Shown: positions 8,301 to 16,760, numbered from the stretch's first letter. The stretch: DNA of 64,000 nucleotides from Streptomyces sp. NBC_00459 (GCF_036013955.1 NZ_CP107903.1:3472001-3536000); one strand, 5' to 3'. Program-made: numbers and translations. Notes: generated by a model from the letters alone, not told the origin.

Positions 8301-9658
8301 TCGACTATGCGCTGCGGGCGGCCGAGCGGGCCGAGCGACGGTACGCCCATGACGTGGCCGTCGGGCTGATCGAGCAGGCGTTGGAGGCGCACCTCGCGGC
8401 CACCGCCGACCCCGAGGGCGACCCGGACGGCACGGTCTCGCTGCTGGTGCGGCTGCTGGGAGCGCAGGTACGGGCCGGGGCGACGGGCGGCGCCCTGCGG
8501 ACCCGGGGGCAGGCGGTGGACCTGGCCGTGCGGGCCGGGCGGGACGATCTGGTCGCGGCGGTCTACGGCGGCTGGACCGAACCCTCGCCCTGGCGCAGCA
8601 GGCTGGAGGGGTTTCTGGACCGGACCGCGCTGGCCCATCTGGAGCGGCTCACGCGGGACCCCGCGCTGGACGGGCCGACCCGCGCCCGGGTGCTCCAGGT
8701 CCTCGCGGACGCGGTGGCCGGCGAGGACGCGCCCCGGGCCCTGGACGCCGCGCACGCCCAACTCGCGCTGGCCCGGGCCGACGGTGAACCCCGTCTGCTG
8801 GCCTCCGCGTTGATGACGTCCGCGCGCGTGCTGCCGCACGAGACTCAGGGCGCTGCCCGCACCCCGCTCGTCGACGAACTGCGCGCACTGGCCATCGCGC
8901 ACGATCTGCCCGCCCACCTGTGGGTGTGTGAGCATCTCGACGGGTTGACGGCCGCGACCCGCAACGATCCGGAGGCCGTACGGCGGCACACCGCCGCCGG
9001 ACTGGAACTGGCCCACCGCTACCGGATGCGCTGGGCGCGGGGCATCAACGTCGCCACGTCGGCCATGCTGGCCACGATCGCCGGACGGTTCGAGGAGGCG
9101 GAGGCCCGGTACGCCGAAGCGGACGGGCTCTTCCAGCGCGTCGGAGCGCACCACGCCACGGCCCCACGCACCCTGGGCCTGTGGACCATCCGGCTCGCGC
9201 AGGGCCGGGAGGCGGAGATCGAGGCCGACGTGCGTGCGGTGCACTCGGCCATCGGTACACCCGTGGCAGTGGCCCTCGCTCTCGTCCTGGCCCGCCAGGG
9301 GCGGCTGGAGGAGGCCCGGGCCGTCGGGTATCCCGCCCGGCCGGTGACAGACCACCTCTACGGCATGGAGCTGGACTACCGCGCCGAAGTCGCCGTCCTG
9401 CTGGGCGACCGGGACACCGCACACCTGCTGATCGCCCATCTGCTGCCGCTGCGGGAGCAGTTCGCCGGGACGGCCGGCGGAGCCTACGCCACGCGTCCCC
9501 TGGCACACGCCCTCGGGGACCTGTACCGGTTCCTCGGCGAGGAGCGACGGGCACGGGACGCATACGCCCTCGCCGAGCGGGTCGCCCGCGCGTGGGGCTC
9601 GCCCCACCACGTGGCCGCCGCATCACGATCAGGTCTCAGGATCCCTTCGGGGGCTTGA
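5345..9658 (+). CDS. Giant AfsR/SARP-type transcriptional regulator with AAA ATPase domain
   Basis: 1437 residues; GTG start at 5345. Residues ~1-95 are an OmpR-like winged helix (MLSIRVLGPLG...), ~97-245 the bacterial transcriptional activator domain (AWRFEIWVGRAR...), ~250-385 a low-complexity Ala/Gly/Pro linker. The ATPase begins at GLFVGRTDELRAL (~382) with Walker A GEAGAGKS (~414); Walker B VAVVVEDLHRAD lies only at ~740 because a 42-bp tandem repeat codes ~126 extra residues (559-685) between them. The C-terminal half is helical and TPR/MalT-like. Codon 729 (7529-7531) is TTA, the rare leucine codon read by bldA tRNA. Such regulators control antibiotic clusters or stress genes; the target here is unknown, and no biosynthetic cluster adjoins. 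Confidence 0.9.
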   Translation: MLSIRVLGPLGADVAGAPVELGAPRQRAVLALLIAARGRVVSVDRMVDELWRGAPPTKATVSLQTYVSNLRRVLEPGRQPRTPASVLVSVAPGYALRLPESAVDAWRFEIWVGRARHASAVPARELLAEALGWWQGPAFLEHADETWAVPEVVRLDALCGEAHELAVAAALRTGHTAEAVLAAETMVRDRPLREEGWRLLALAHWAAGHRADALAALRRARAILRDELGCDLSPPLAELEHAVLTQRLEVLHRAVPASPRIGGALLVPASPPTGGALPGMAASRLAAAASTAAAALCPRSAQPSGDAPGREGAGPAAAVPTPWALRGGVGGVAPARGGVTGAGGVVPVGGGAGPGWSAAGAGVGAAPELSGTAGSGRTATAGGGLFVGRTDELRALDTTARAARRAGGMVLVAGEAGAGKSALLGRFADRLRGEGWTVVAGRCPEDEGAPPAWAWTEALGALAQAVPPARPEELAALLRESDGAATAIGDMASAGSGGTAPVRDTASPAPDSTAATPDVAIPARENTATTPGVPSPRPEGTATTQDMADPAPENTPADPDLPNPHPESTAAATDLPNPHPENTTAATDLANPHPENTTAATDLPNPHPENTTAATDLPNPHPENTTAATDLPNPHPENTTAATDLPNPHPENTTAATDLPNPHPENTTAATDLPNPHPENTTPTQDTANPAPEITTSAPSTPHLTHATTTRDEATAGRFRLHRAFAAWLRDAASVQPVAVVVEDLHRADGQTLALLEAAASVAGVPLLTVGCYRPAEVNGQLAKTLAQLAPRFPHRISLGGLSRRDVATVVEAVRGEAVAEDTITALAERTGGNPFYVWESARLLADEGALVAVSEVPQGVRDVLRRRLALLPADALSAVRLAAVAGLESDVALLVDAAQADEESVLAGLDAAVAADLLTEPGPGRVRFVHALVRDTVYTDLSGTRRARLHDRIATTLRHHRPDDLAALAHHFARSGRTANAPLAVDYALRAAERAERRYAHDVAVGLIEQALEAHLAATADPEGDPDGTVSLLVRLLGAQVRAGATGGALRTRGQAVDLAVRAGRDDLVAAVYGGWTEPSPWRSRLEGFLDRTALAHLERLTRDPALDGPTRARVLQVLADAVAGEDAPRALDAAHAQLALARADGEPRLLASALMTSARVLPHETQGAARTPLVDELRALAIAHDLPAHLWVCEHLDGLTAATRNDPEAVRRHTAAGLELAHRYRMRWARGINVATSAMLATIAGRFEEAEARYAEADGLFQRVGAHHATAPRTLGLWTIRLAQGREAEIEADVRAVHSAIGTPVAVALALVLARQGRLEEARAVGYPARPVTDHLYGMELDYRAEVAVLLGDRDTAHLLIAHLLPLREQFAGTAGGAYATRPLAHALGDLYRFLGEERRARDAYALAERVARAWGSPHHVAAASRSGLRIPSGA
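7022..7399 (+). repeat. 42-bp in-frame tandem repeat, nine copies, inside the SARP ATPase domain
   Basis: Nine back-to-back 42-bp units each encode a 14-residue unit of the form DLPNPHPENTTAAT. Copies 4-8 give identical protein; copies 1 (ESTAAAT), 3 (DLA) and 9 (TTPTQ) have diverged. Degenerate relatives (PAPENTPADP, PRPEGTATTQ) continue upstream to about 6820 and downstream to ~7440, so the array grew from a looser Pro/Thr-rich region. There are no spacers, so it is not a CRISPR. Confidence 0.95.
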
Positions 9659-9668
9659 TTTACCTCCG

Positions 9669-9714
9669 TGTAATCGATTCCAATCAGCTCCAGTCGGCCG
9701 TGTAAACGATTCCA
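9669..9714 (+). promoter_or_regulatory. Twin LacI-type operator sites before the ribose operon
   Basis: TGTAATCGATTCCA (9669-9682) and TGTAAACGATTCCA (9701-9714) are near-identical boxes in the same orientation, 32 bp (about three helical turns) apart. The CG-centred A/T-rich core (AATCGATT) is typical of LacI-family operators. They sit 35-80 bp before the lacI start, so autoregulation and control of the whole operon are likely. Confidence 0.7.
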
Positions 9715-9748
9715 CGCGGCTACGGAACCACAAGGAGGTGGTCCGGCG

Positions 9749-10819
9749 ATGGCGAGCATCAAGGACGTCGCCGCCGAGGCGGGCGTGTCCGTCGCCACGG
9801 TGTCGCGGGTCCTGAACGACCATCCGTCCGTCAGCGCGGACGCACGCGCACGCGTGCTGGCCGCCGTCGAGGCGCTGGGCTACCGCCCGAACGCCGTCGC
9901 CCGCTCTCTGCGCACCGACCAGACCCGCACCCTCGGCCTGGTCATCAGCGATGTGATGAACCCCTACTTCACAACCCTGGCCCGTTCGGTCGAGGAGGAG
10001 GCCCGTTCCCTCGGCTACAGCGTGATCATCGGCAACGCCGACGAACGCCCCGACCTCCAGGACCACCACGTACGGACCCTGCTGGACCGCCGTATCGACG
10101 GCCTTCTCGTCTCCCCCACCGACGGCGGCTCCCCGCTGATGCTGGACACCGCGCGCGGGGGCACCCCGATGGTCTTCGTGGACCGCTGGATCCCGGGCGT
10201 GGACGTGCCGGTCGTCCGGGCGGACGGGCGCCGGGCGGTCCGCGATCTCGTCGCCCACCTGTACGGGCTCGGTCACCGGCGGCTCGCGATCATCGCGGGT
10301 CCTGCGGCCACCACCACCGGCAGTGAGCGCGTCGAGGCCTTCCGGGAGGCCCTCGCCGAGTACGGGCTGCCGCTCCCCGACGCCTACACAGGGCAGGGCG
10401 ACTTCCAGGCCGAGAGCGGGCGCCGGGTGACGGACGCGTTCCTCGACCTGGCCGAGCCGCCCGAGGTCGTCTTCGCTGCCGACAACCTGATGGCACTGGG
10501 CGCGCTGGACGCCGTACGCGCGCGCGGGATGCGGGTTCCGCAGGACATCGCGCTCGCGGCCTTCGACGACATCCCGTGGTTCGTGCACACCGATCCGCCC
10601 GTCACTGCCATCGCGCAGCCGACCGGCGAGCTGGGGCGGGCCGCCGTCCGGGCGCTGGTCGACATGATCGAGGGCCGCCCTCCGCAGTCCGTGACGCTGG
10701 CCGCGCACCTTGTCGTACGGCGGTCGTGCGGTGAGCCGGCCCCGACCACGACCCCTGCCCCGACCTCATCCGAAGAGCCACCCGTACAGCACCCCGTGAC
10801 GAAGAGGAGTCAGTCGTGA
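9749..10819 (+). CDS. LacI-family repressor of the ribose operon
   Basis: 356 residues. The N-terminal helix-turn-helix MASIKDVAAEAGVSVATVSRVLNDHPSVS is followed by the hinge (GYRPNAVARSLR) and a periplasmic-binding-like sugar domain (LGLVISDVMNPYF to FDDIPWFVHTDPPVTAI). ATG start with AAGGAGGTGG about 7 nt upstream. First gene of the operon; its stop overlaps the rbsA GTG by 4 nt. Twin operators upstream support autoregulation. Ribose or a related furanose as inducer is inferred from rbsA/K/D downstream. Confidence 0.92.
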   Translation: MASIKDVAAEAGVSVATVSRVLNDHPSVSADARARVLAAVEALGYRPNAVARSLRTDQTRTLGLVISDVMNPYFTTLARSVEEEARSLGYSVIIGNADERPDLQDHHVRTLLDRRIDGLLVSPTDGGSPLMLDTARGGTPMVFVDRWIPGVDVPVVRADGRRAVRDLVAHLYGLGHRRLAIIAGPAATTTGSERVEAFREALAEYGLPLPDAYTGQGDFQAESGRRVTDAFLDLAEPPEVVFAADNLMALGALDAVRARGMRVPQDIALAAFDDIPWFVHTDPPVTAIAQPTGELGRAAVRALVDMIEGRPPQSVTLAAHLVVRRSCGEPAPTTTPAPTSSEEPPVQHPVTKRSQS

Positions 10820-12378
10820 GCAACCCGGACGAGTTGCTGCGCATCGAAGGCATCCGGAAGTCCTTCCCCGGCGTGGTCGCGCTCGACGGCGTCGACTTCG
10901 ATCTTCGCCGCGGCGAGGTGCACGTACTGCTCGGTGAGAACGGCGCGGGCAAGAGCACCCTCATCAAGATGCTCTCCGGCGCCTATCGCCCCGATGCCGG
11001 CCGCGTCCTCGTCGACGGCGAGGAGACCCGTATCCACGGGGCGCAGGATTCCGAACGTCTCGGGATCGCCACCATCTACCAGGAGTTCAACCTCGTACCC
11101 GATCTGACGGTCGCCGAGAACATCTTCCTGGGGCGGCAGCCGCGCCGCTACGGGATGATCGACCGGAAGCGGATGGAGGCCGAGGCCGCCACGCTGCTGG
11201 AGCGGGTGGGCGTGAACGTGTCTCCACGCGCGCGTGTGCGTGAACTCGGTATCGCGCGGCTCCAGATGGTCGAGATCGCGAAGGCGCTGAGCCTGGACGC
11301 GCGCGTACTGATCATGGACGAGCCGACCGCCGTCCTCACCTCCGAAGAGGTCGAGAAGCTGTTCGCGATCGTGCGCACGCTGCGCGGGGACGGCGTCGGG
11401 ATCGTCTTCATCACCCATCACCTGGAGGAGATCGCCGCCCTGGGAGACCGGGTGACGGTGATCCGGGACGGGAAGAGCGTCGGGCAGGTGCCCGCCGACA
11501 CACCCGAGGACGAGCTCGTGCGGCTCATGGTCGGGCGGTCGATCGAACAGCAGTACCCGAGGGAGGCCACCGACGCGGGTGCCGCCCTCCTCAAGGTGGA
11601 GGGGCTCAGCCGGGACGGTGTCTTCCACGACGTGGGCTTCGAGGTGCGGGCCGGTGAGGTCGTCGGCATCGCGGGGCTGGTCGGGGCCGGGCGTACGGAG
11701 GTAGCGCGCGCCGTGTTCGGCGCCGATCCGTACGACAGGGGTTCGGTGTCCGTCGCGGGCGCCGCCGTGCGCGGGAACGATGTGGGGGCCGCCATGGCCG
11801 CCGGTATCGGGCTCGTGCCCGAGGACCGCAAGGGGCAGGGGCTGGTGCTCGACGCCTCGGTCGAGGAGAACCTCGGCCTGGTCACCCTGCGGGCCGCGAC
11901 CAGGGGCGGGCTGGTCGACCTCAAGGGCCAGCGGGCCGCCGCCGCGAAGGTCGCCGAGCAGCTGGGCGTACGGATGGCCGGGCTCGGCCAGCATGTGCGC
12001 ACGCTCTCCGGGGGCAACCAGCAGAAGGTCGTCATCGGCAAGTGGCTGCTCGCGGACACGAAGGTGCTGATCCTCGACGAGCCGACACGCGGTATCGACG
12101 TCGGGGCCAAGGTCGAGATCTACCAGCTGATCAACGAGCTGACGGCTGCCGGTGCCGCCGTGCTGATGATCTCCAGCGATCTGCCCGAGGTGCTCGGGAT
12201 GAGCGACCGGGTGCTGGTGATGGCACAGGGCCGGATCGCCGGTGAACTCATGGCCGCCGAGGCCACCCAGGACTCCGTGATGGCGCTCGCCGTCAGCACG
12301 AACACCAACTCCTTCGACAACCCCGACAACTCCGACAACAACTCCGTGAACGAAGTGGAGGGCTCCCGTGGCCACTGA
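10816..12378 (+). CDS. rbsA: Sugar ABC transporter ATP-binding protein, RbsA type
   Basis: 520 residues with two fused ABC ATPase domains, as in ribose/xylose-type importers. Domain 1: Walker A GENGAGKST (~39-47), Walker B VLIMDEPTAVL, H-loop ITHHLEE. Domain 2 from ~255: degenerate Walker A (GLVGAGRTE), signature LSGGNQQKV, Walker B VLILDEPTRGIDVG. The C-terminal ~25 residues are an Asn/Ser/Asp-rich tail (NTNSFDNPDNSDNNS). GTG start overlaps the lacI stop by 4 nt, and its end overlaps the permease-binding fusion by 11 nt, indicating tight translational coupling. Confidence 0.94.
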   Translation: MSNPDELLRIEGIRKSFPGVVALDGVDFDLRRGEVHVLLGENGAGKSTLIKMLSGAYRPDAGRVLVDGEETRIHGAQDSERLGIATIYQEFNLVPDLTVAENIFLGRQPRRYGMIDRKRMEAEAATLLERVGVNVSPRARVRELGIARLQMVEIAKALSLDARVLIMDEPTAVLTSEEVEKLFAIVRTLRGDGVGIVFITHHLEEIAALGDRVTVIRDGKSVGQVPADTPEDELVRLMVGRSIEQQYPREATDAGAALLKVEGLSRDGVFHDVGFEVRAGEVVGIAGLVGAGRTEVARAVFGADPYDRGSVSVAGAAVRGNDVGAAMAAGIGLVPEDRKGQGLVLDASVEENLGLVTLRAATRGGLVDLKGQRAAAAKVAEQLGVRMAGLGQHVRTLSGGNQQKVVIGKWLLADTKVLILDEPTRGIDVGAKVEIYQLINELTAAGAAVLMISSDLPEVLGMSDRVLVMAQGRIAGELMAAEATQDSVMALAVSTNTNSFDNPDNSDNNSVNEVEGSRGH

Positions 12379-14323
12379 CACGCTCAAGAGCAACGCGGGC
12401 GCGAGTGGCGCCGCGAGCGGCCTGCGCCGCGTTCTGCTCGACAACGGGGCGCTGACCGCGCTCATCGTCCTCGTCATCGCCATGTCGGCGCTGTCCGGCG
12501 ACTTCCTGACGACGGACAACCTGCTCAACGTGGGTGTCCAGGCGGCTGTGACGGCCGTTCTCGCCTTCGGTGTCACCTTCGTGATCGTCTCGGCGGGCAT
12601 CGACCTGTCGGTCGGTTCCGTCGCCGCCCTGTCGGCCACCGTCCTTGCCTGGGCGGCGACTTCGGAGGGCGTGCCGGTGGTGATAGCGGTCCTCCTGGCC
12701 GTCGTCACCGGCATCGCGTGCGGCCTGGTCAACGGCTTCCTGATCTCGTACGGCAAACTGCCGCCGTTCATCGCGACGCTCGCCATGCTGTCGGTGGGGC
12801 GCGGTCTGTCCCTGGTGATCTCGCAGGGTTCGCCGATCGCGTTCCCCTCGTCGGTCTCGCACCTCGGTGACACGCTGGGCGGCTGGCTGCCGGTGCCCGT
12901 GCTGGTGATGGTGGCCATGGGGCTCGTCACGGCGTTCATCCTCGGCCGGACCTACCTGGGCCGCTCGATGTACGCGATCGGCGGCAACGAGGAGGCGGCC
13001 CGGCTCTCCGGGCTGCGGGTGAAGAAGCAGAAGCTGGCGATCTACGCGCTGTCCGGGCTGTTCGCCGCCGCCGCGGGCATCGTGCTCGCGTCGCGGCTGT
13101 CCTCCGCGCAGCCGCAGGCCGCGCAGGGGTACGAGCTGGACGCCATCGCCGCGGTGGTCATCGGCGGGGCGAGTCTGGCGGGCGGTACCGGTAAGGCGTC
13201 CGGGACGCTGATCGGCGCGCTGATCCTGGCGGTGCTGCGGAACGGCCTCAACCTCCTCTCCGTGTCCGCGTTCTGGCAGCAGGTCGTCATCGGTGTCGTG
13301 ATCGCGCTGGCGGTGCTGCTCGACACGGTACGCAGGAAGAGCGGGGCGACCGTGGCGCCGGCCGGGGCTGCCGGTGGCGGGGACCGGCGCAGGCAGGCGC
13401 TGACGTACGGGCTTGCCGCAGTGGTCGCGGTGGCGGTCGTGGGCGCGACCTCGCTGCTGCACAACGGCTCGTCGTCCGCGACGAACCAGAAGGTCGGCCT
13501 GTCCCTGTCGACGCTGAACAACCCCTTCTTCGTGCAGATCCGGGCCGGCGCACAGGCGGAGGCCAAGAAGCTGGGCGTGGACCTGACCGTCACCGACGCC
13601 CAGAACGACGCCTCCCAGCAGGCCAACCAGCTGGAGAACTTCACCAGTTCGGGCCTCGGGGCGATCATCGTCAACCCGGTGGACTCGGACGCGACGGGAC
13701 CGGCCGCGCGGGCCGTGAACAAGTCCGGTATCCCGCTCGTCGCGGTCGACCGTTCGGTCAACAACGCGGACACCGCCACGCTCGTCGCCTCCGACAACAC
13801 GGCCGGCGGCAGGCTGGCCGCGAAGGCGCTCGCCGAGAAACTGGGCGGCACGGGCACGATCGTCGTCCTCCAGGGCCAGGCGGGCACCTCCGCGAGCCGT
13901 GAGCGCGGCGCCGGCTTCGCCGAGGGGCTGAAGGCCTACCCGGGCATCAAGGTCGTCGCCAGGCAGCCCGCCGACTGGGACCGCACCAAGGGCCTGGACG
14001 TCATGACCAACCTCCTCCAGGCCAACCCCGGTATCAGCGGTGTCTTCGCCGAGAACGACGAGATGGCGCTCGGCGCGATCAAGGCGCTGGGCAGCAAGGC
14101 AGGCAAGTCGGTGTCGGTGATCGGCTTCGACGGTACGCCCGACGGGCTGAAGGCGGTCGCGGACGGTTCGCTGTACGCGTCGGTCGCCCAGCAGCCCAAG
14201 GAGCTCGGGAGGATCGCGGTGGAGAACGCGCTGCGGGTCGCCGAGGGCAAGGGCGTCGAGAAGGCGGTGATGGTGCCGGTGAAGGTGGTCACGAAGGAGA
14301 ACGTGGCGGCGTTCGGCGGCTGA
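12368..14323 (+). CDS. rbsCB: Fused ribose-type permease and sugar-binding protein (RbsC-RbsB)
   Basis: 651 residues joining two normally separate proteins. Residues ~1-330 are an RbsC-type inner-membrane permease with about 8-10 hydrophobic helices (VSAGIDLSVGSVAALSA; GGNEEAARLSGL; VVIGGASLAGGTGK). After a short basic linker, a further helix (ALTYGLAAVVAVAVVGATSLL, ~342-362) leads into a complete RbsB-like binding domain (KVGLSLSTLNNPFFVQI ... VSVIGFDGTPDGLKAV). This tethers the binding protein to the outer face of the membrane. No separate rbsB exists nearby. I recall similar fusions in other Streptomyces, so it is unusual but probably not unique. GTG start, 11-nt overlap with rbsA. Confidence 0.93.
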   Translation: MATDTLKSNAGASGAASGLRRVLLDNGALTALIVLVIAMSALSGDFLTTDNLLNVGVQAAVTAVLAFGVTFVIVSAGIDLSVGSVAALSATVLAWAATSEGVPVVIAVLLAVVTGIACGLVNGFLISYGKLPPFIATLAMLSVGRGLSLVISQGSPIAFPSSVSHLGDTLGGWLPVPVLVMVAMGLVTAFILGRTYLGRSMYAIGGNEEAARLSGLRVKKQKLAIYALSGLFAAAAGIVLASRLSSAQPQAAQGYELDAIAAVVIGGASLAGGTGKASGTLIGALILAVLRNGLNLLSVSAFWQQVVIGVVIALAVLLDTVRRKSGATVAPAGAAGGGDRRRQALTYGLAAVVAVAVVGATSLLHNGSSSATNQKVGLSLSTLNNPFFVQIRAGAQAEAKKLGVDLTVTDAQNDASQQANQLENFTSSGLGAIIVNPVDSDATGPAARAVNKSGIPLVAVDRSVNNADTATLVASDNTAGGRLAAKALAEKLGGTGTIVVLQGQAGTSASRERGAGFAEGLKAYPGIKVVARQPADWDRTKGLDVMTNLLQANPGISGVFAENDEMALGAIKALGSKAGKSVSVIGFDGTPDGLKAVADGSLYASVAQQPKELGRIAVENALRVAEGKGVEKAVMVPVKVVTKENVAAFGG

Positions 14324-14330
14324 GTCACAT

Positions 14331-14382
14331 CGCTCCCCGGGGAGTGCTTCGGGGAATGCCTCCGGGTGCGCTCCGGGGAGCG
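14331..14382 (+). promoter_or_regulatory. Intercistronic stem-loop between rbsCB and rbsK
   Basis: The arms CGCTCCCCGG (14331-14340) and CCGGGGAGCG (14373-14382) are perfect complements enclosing ~32 nt. It begins 7 nt after the rbsCB stop. It could be a partial terminator or a 3' RNA-protecting structure that lowers expression of rbsK/rbsD relative to the transporter. Confidence 0.5.
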
Positions 14383-14506
14383 TGAGGAGTGGGCAGGCCG
14401 GGCGCCTTTTGCCGAGGCCGCGCGGCCCGCCCACTGGCAGACCTGCCGAACCGACCGACTGACCGACCGACGGCCGGTACAACTGATGGGTATGGGGAGA
14501 CTGTTC

Positions 14507-15532
14507 ATGTACGACTACGACCTGCTGGTCGTGGGGTCGGCCAACGCCGATCTGGTGACCGTGGTCGAGCGGCGGCCCGCGGCCGGTGAGACGGTGCTCG
14601 GCTCCGACCTGGTCGTCCACCCGGGGGGCAAGGGCGCCAACCAGGCTGTCGCCGCAGCCCGGTTGGGGGCCCGTACGGCGTTGCTGGCGCGGGTCGGCAA
14701 CGACGGCCACGGCCGCCTGCTGCTCGACTCGATGCGGGACGCCGGCGTCGACACGGTGGGTGTCCTGGTGGGCGGGGCGCCGACGGGGGTCGCGCTGATC
14801 ACGGTGGACCCGTCCGGCGACAACAGCATCGTGGTGTCGCCGGGCGCCAACGGACGTCTGTCGCCCGGGGACATCCGCGCGGCCGGAAGCCTGTTCCAGG
14901 CGGCCCGGGTGGTGTCGGCGCAGCTGGAGATTCCGCTGGAGTCGGTCGTGGAGGTCGTACGGAACCTGGCTCCCGAGGGCCGGTTCGTCCTCAACCCGTC
15001 CCCTCCTCGCCCGTTGCCGCGTGAAGTCCTGGCGGCCTGCGACCCGTTGATCGTGAACGAGCACGAGGCCCGGGTGATCGCCGGTGCGGACGCCGAGTTG
15101 GGCGACTCGCCGGAGGACTGGGCGAAGGCCCTGCTCGCGCTCGGGCCGCGCTCGGTCGTCATCACCCTGGGCGCGGAGGGCGCGTTGGTCGCCGTACGGG
15201 CCGGGGAGCGGGTACGGGTGCCGTCGGTGCCCGTGGAGGCCGTGGACACCACGGGAGCGGGCGACGCGTTCACCGCAGCGCTGGCGTGGCGGCTGGGCGC
15301 GGGCGAGTCGTTGGCACAGGCGGCGGCGTACGCGGCCCGGGTGGGCGCAGCTGCGGTGACGCGGGCCGGCGCTCAGGATTCCTTCCCCACCGCCGAGGAG
15401 GTCGAGGCTCTGGGCCGCGCTCTCCCGGGGGACGCCTCGTTCGACAGCCGCTCGGCGGCGGAACGGATCCCCGGTAGCCGAAGCAGCCAGGGGGAGTCGA
15501 CCGGCGAGACCGTGCGAGGTGGGTCCCAGTGA
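14507..15532 (+). CDS. rbsK: Ribokinase (PfkB family)
   Basis: Phosphorylates D-ribose to ribose 5-phosphate. 341 residues from ATG 14507, chosen because GGGGAGA lies 6 nt upstream; in-frame starts upstream to 14366 lack homology. Motifs: DLLVVGSANADLV, the GG hinge HPGGKGANQAVAAARLG, VNEHEARVI, and the anion hole/catalytic base DTTGAGDAFTAAL with D as base. The last ~45 residues (SFDSRSAAERIPG...) are a low-conservation tail. Ends with a 4-nt overlap onto rbsD. Confidence 0.93.
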   Translation: MYDYDLLVVGSANADLVTVVERRPAAGETVLGSDLVVHPGGKGANQAVAAARLGARTALLARVGNDGHGRLLLDSMRDAGVDTVGVLVGGAPTGVALITVDPSGDNSIVVSPGANGRLSPGDIRAAGSLFQAARVVSAQLEIPLESVVEVVRNLAPEGRFVLNPSPPRPLPREVLAACDPLIVNEHEARVIAGADAELGDSPEDWAKALLALGPRSVVITLGAEGALVAVRAGERVRVPSVPVEAVDTTGAGDAFTAALAWRLGAGESLAQAAAYAARVGAAAVTRAGAQDSFPTAEEVEALGRALPGDASFDSRSAAERIPGSRSSQGESTGETVRGGSQ

Positions 15533-15924
15533 AGCGGGGCGGAATCCTGAACCGTCATCTCGCGGGCGCGCTGGCCGAGTTGGGCCATGGCGACGGGGTG
15601 CTGGTGTGCGACGCGGGTATGCCGATCCCGGCCGGGCCACGCGTCGTCGACCTGGCCTTCCGGGCCGGGGTGCCTTCCTTCGCGGAGGTCCTGGACGGGC
15701 TACTGACCGAGCTGGTGGTGGAGGGGGCGACAGCGGCGACGGAGGTACGCGAGGCGAATCCGGGGGCCGCGAAGCTGCTGGACGGGCACTTTCCCGACCC
15801 CGCCCTCACCCTTGTCCCGCACGAGCGGCTCAAGGAGCTGTCGGCGGGAGCGCGGCTGGTCGTACGGACGGGCGAGGCCCGGCCGTACGCGAACGTGCTG
15901 TTGCGGTGCGGGGTGTTCTTCTGA
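15529..15924 (+). CDS. rbsD: D-ribose pyranase
   Basis: 131 residues. RbsD interconverts the beta-pyran and beta-furan forms of ribose so ribokinase can use it. The family start MKRGGILNRHLAGALAELGHGD with the catalytic His (H20 region), the CDAGMPIP motif and the C-terminal GEARPYANVLLRCGV with conserved Tyr/Asn are all visible. GTG start overlaps the rbsK stop. Last gene of the operon; the next gene is convergent. Confidence 0.94.
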   Translation: MKRGGILNRHLAGALAELGHGDGVLVCDAGMPIPAGPRVVDLAFRAGVPSFAEVLDGLLTELVVEGATAATEVREANPGAAKLLDGHFPDPALTLVPHERLKELSAGARLVVRTGEARPYANVLLRCGVFF

Positions 15925-15946
15925 GTCCGGGCCGGTGGGAGGCGCT

Positions 15947-16594
15947 TCAGCGGGCCGCTCGGGTGAAGGTCACATGCGTGACCCCGGTGGGCGAGGACGT
16001 GGCCTCGACCTCGTAGTCCTGCTCGATGTCCGCCAGCCCGTCCCAGAGACGTACGCCCCGGCCGAGCAGGACCGGGACCACCACGACGTGCAGGTGGTCG
16101 ATGAGCCCGGCGGCGAGGAAGTCACGGACGACGGTGGGTCCGCCGCCGATGCGAACGTCCTGGCCGCCCGCCGCCTCACGGGCGATCTCGAGCGCCTTGG
16201 CGGGCGACGTGTCGAGGAAGTGGAACGTGGTGCCGCCCTCCATCTCGATCGGCGGGCGCTGGTGATGGGTGAGGATGAACGTCGGTGTGTGGAAAGGCGG
16301 GTTGGGCCCCCACCACCCCTTCCACTCCGGGTCCTCGTGCCAGCCGGGCGGGCCGAACTTCCCGGCCCCCATGATCTCGGCACCGATACCGGGGGCGAAC
16401 TGCTGCGCGAAGGCGTCGTCGACACCGCCGGCCCCGCCGGGACGGCCGGTCATCTGGTGCCAGAACCGCGTGGTGAACATCCACTGGTGCAGCCTCTCGC
16501 CGGCGTGGCCGAACGGCGCGTCAAGGCTCAGCCCCTCACCGGTACCGAAGCCGTCGAGCGAGATGGTGAAGTTGTGGACGCGGGCGAGTGACAT
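15947..16594 (-). CDS. RibD C-terminal / dihydrofolate reductase-like protein
   Basis: 215 residues of the RibD_C/DHFR-like reductase superfamily: start SLARVHNFTISLDGFGTG, middle MGAGKFGPPGW, PTFILTHHQRPPIEMEGGTTFHF, then the NADPH-binding QDVRIGGGPTVVRDFLAAGLIDHLHVVVVPVLLGRG. ATG at 16594. Members of this broad subfamily are seldom characterised; the natural substrate is unknown and it is not the housekeeping DHFR. Convergent with rbsD (22-nt gap). Confidence 0.85.
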   Translation of the reverse strand: MSLARVHNFTISLDGFGTGEGLSLDAPFGHAGERLHQWMFTTRFWHQMTGRPGGAGGVDDAFAQQFAPGIGAEIMGAGKFGPPGWHEDPEWKGWWGPNPPFHTPTFILTHHQRPPIEMEGGTTFHFLDTSPAKALEIAREAAGGQDVRIGGGPTVVRDFLAAGLIDHLHVVVVPVLLGRGVRLWDGLADIEQDYEVEATSSPTGVTHVTFTRAAR

Positions 16595-16728
16595 GTGCTG
16601 CGACTCCGTTCCTGCGGCTGGTCGAGTCCTGTTGCCGGTCGAGCTTCGCCAGTTCCTTCCAGGACCTCAAGGTATCCGGAAGGGGCGTCGTCCGCCGGTC
16701 GGGCTCGGCATCGACCGGGGGCAGCATC

Positions 16729-16760
16729 GAGGGGGCCCGGTCCGTCGACCGGGCCCCCTC
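16729..16760. terminator. Strong GC hairpin in the 335-nt gap 16595-16929
   Basis: Perfect 14-bp arms, GAGGGGGCCCGGTC (16729-16742) and its complement (16747-16760), with a 4-nt CGTC loop. No T-run, as is usual for Streptomyces terminators. It lies ~170 nt past the stop of the minus-strand isomerase operon and before the reductase gene, so it probably ends the isomerase operon. I see no gene in the rest of the gap. Confidence 0.75.

Noticed and set aside
12293..15640. A 1115-codon minus-strand frame across rbsCB and rbsK
   Set aside because: Arg/His/Asp-rich shadow of well-identified plus-strand genes.
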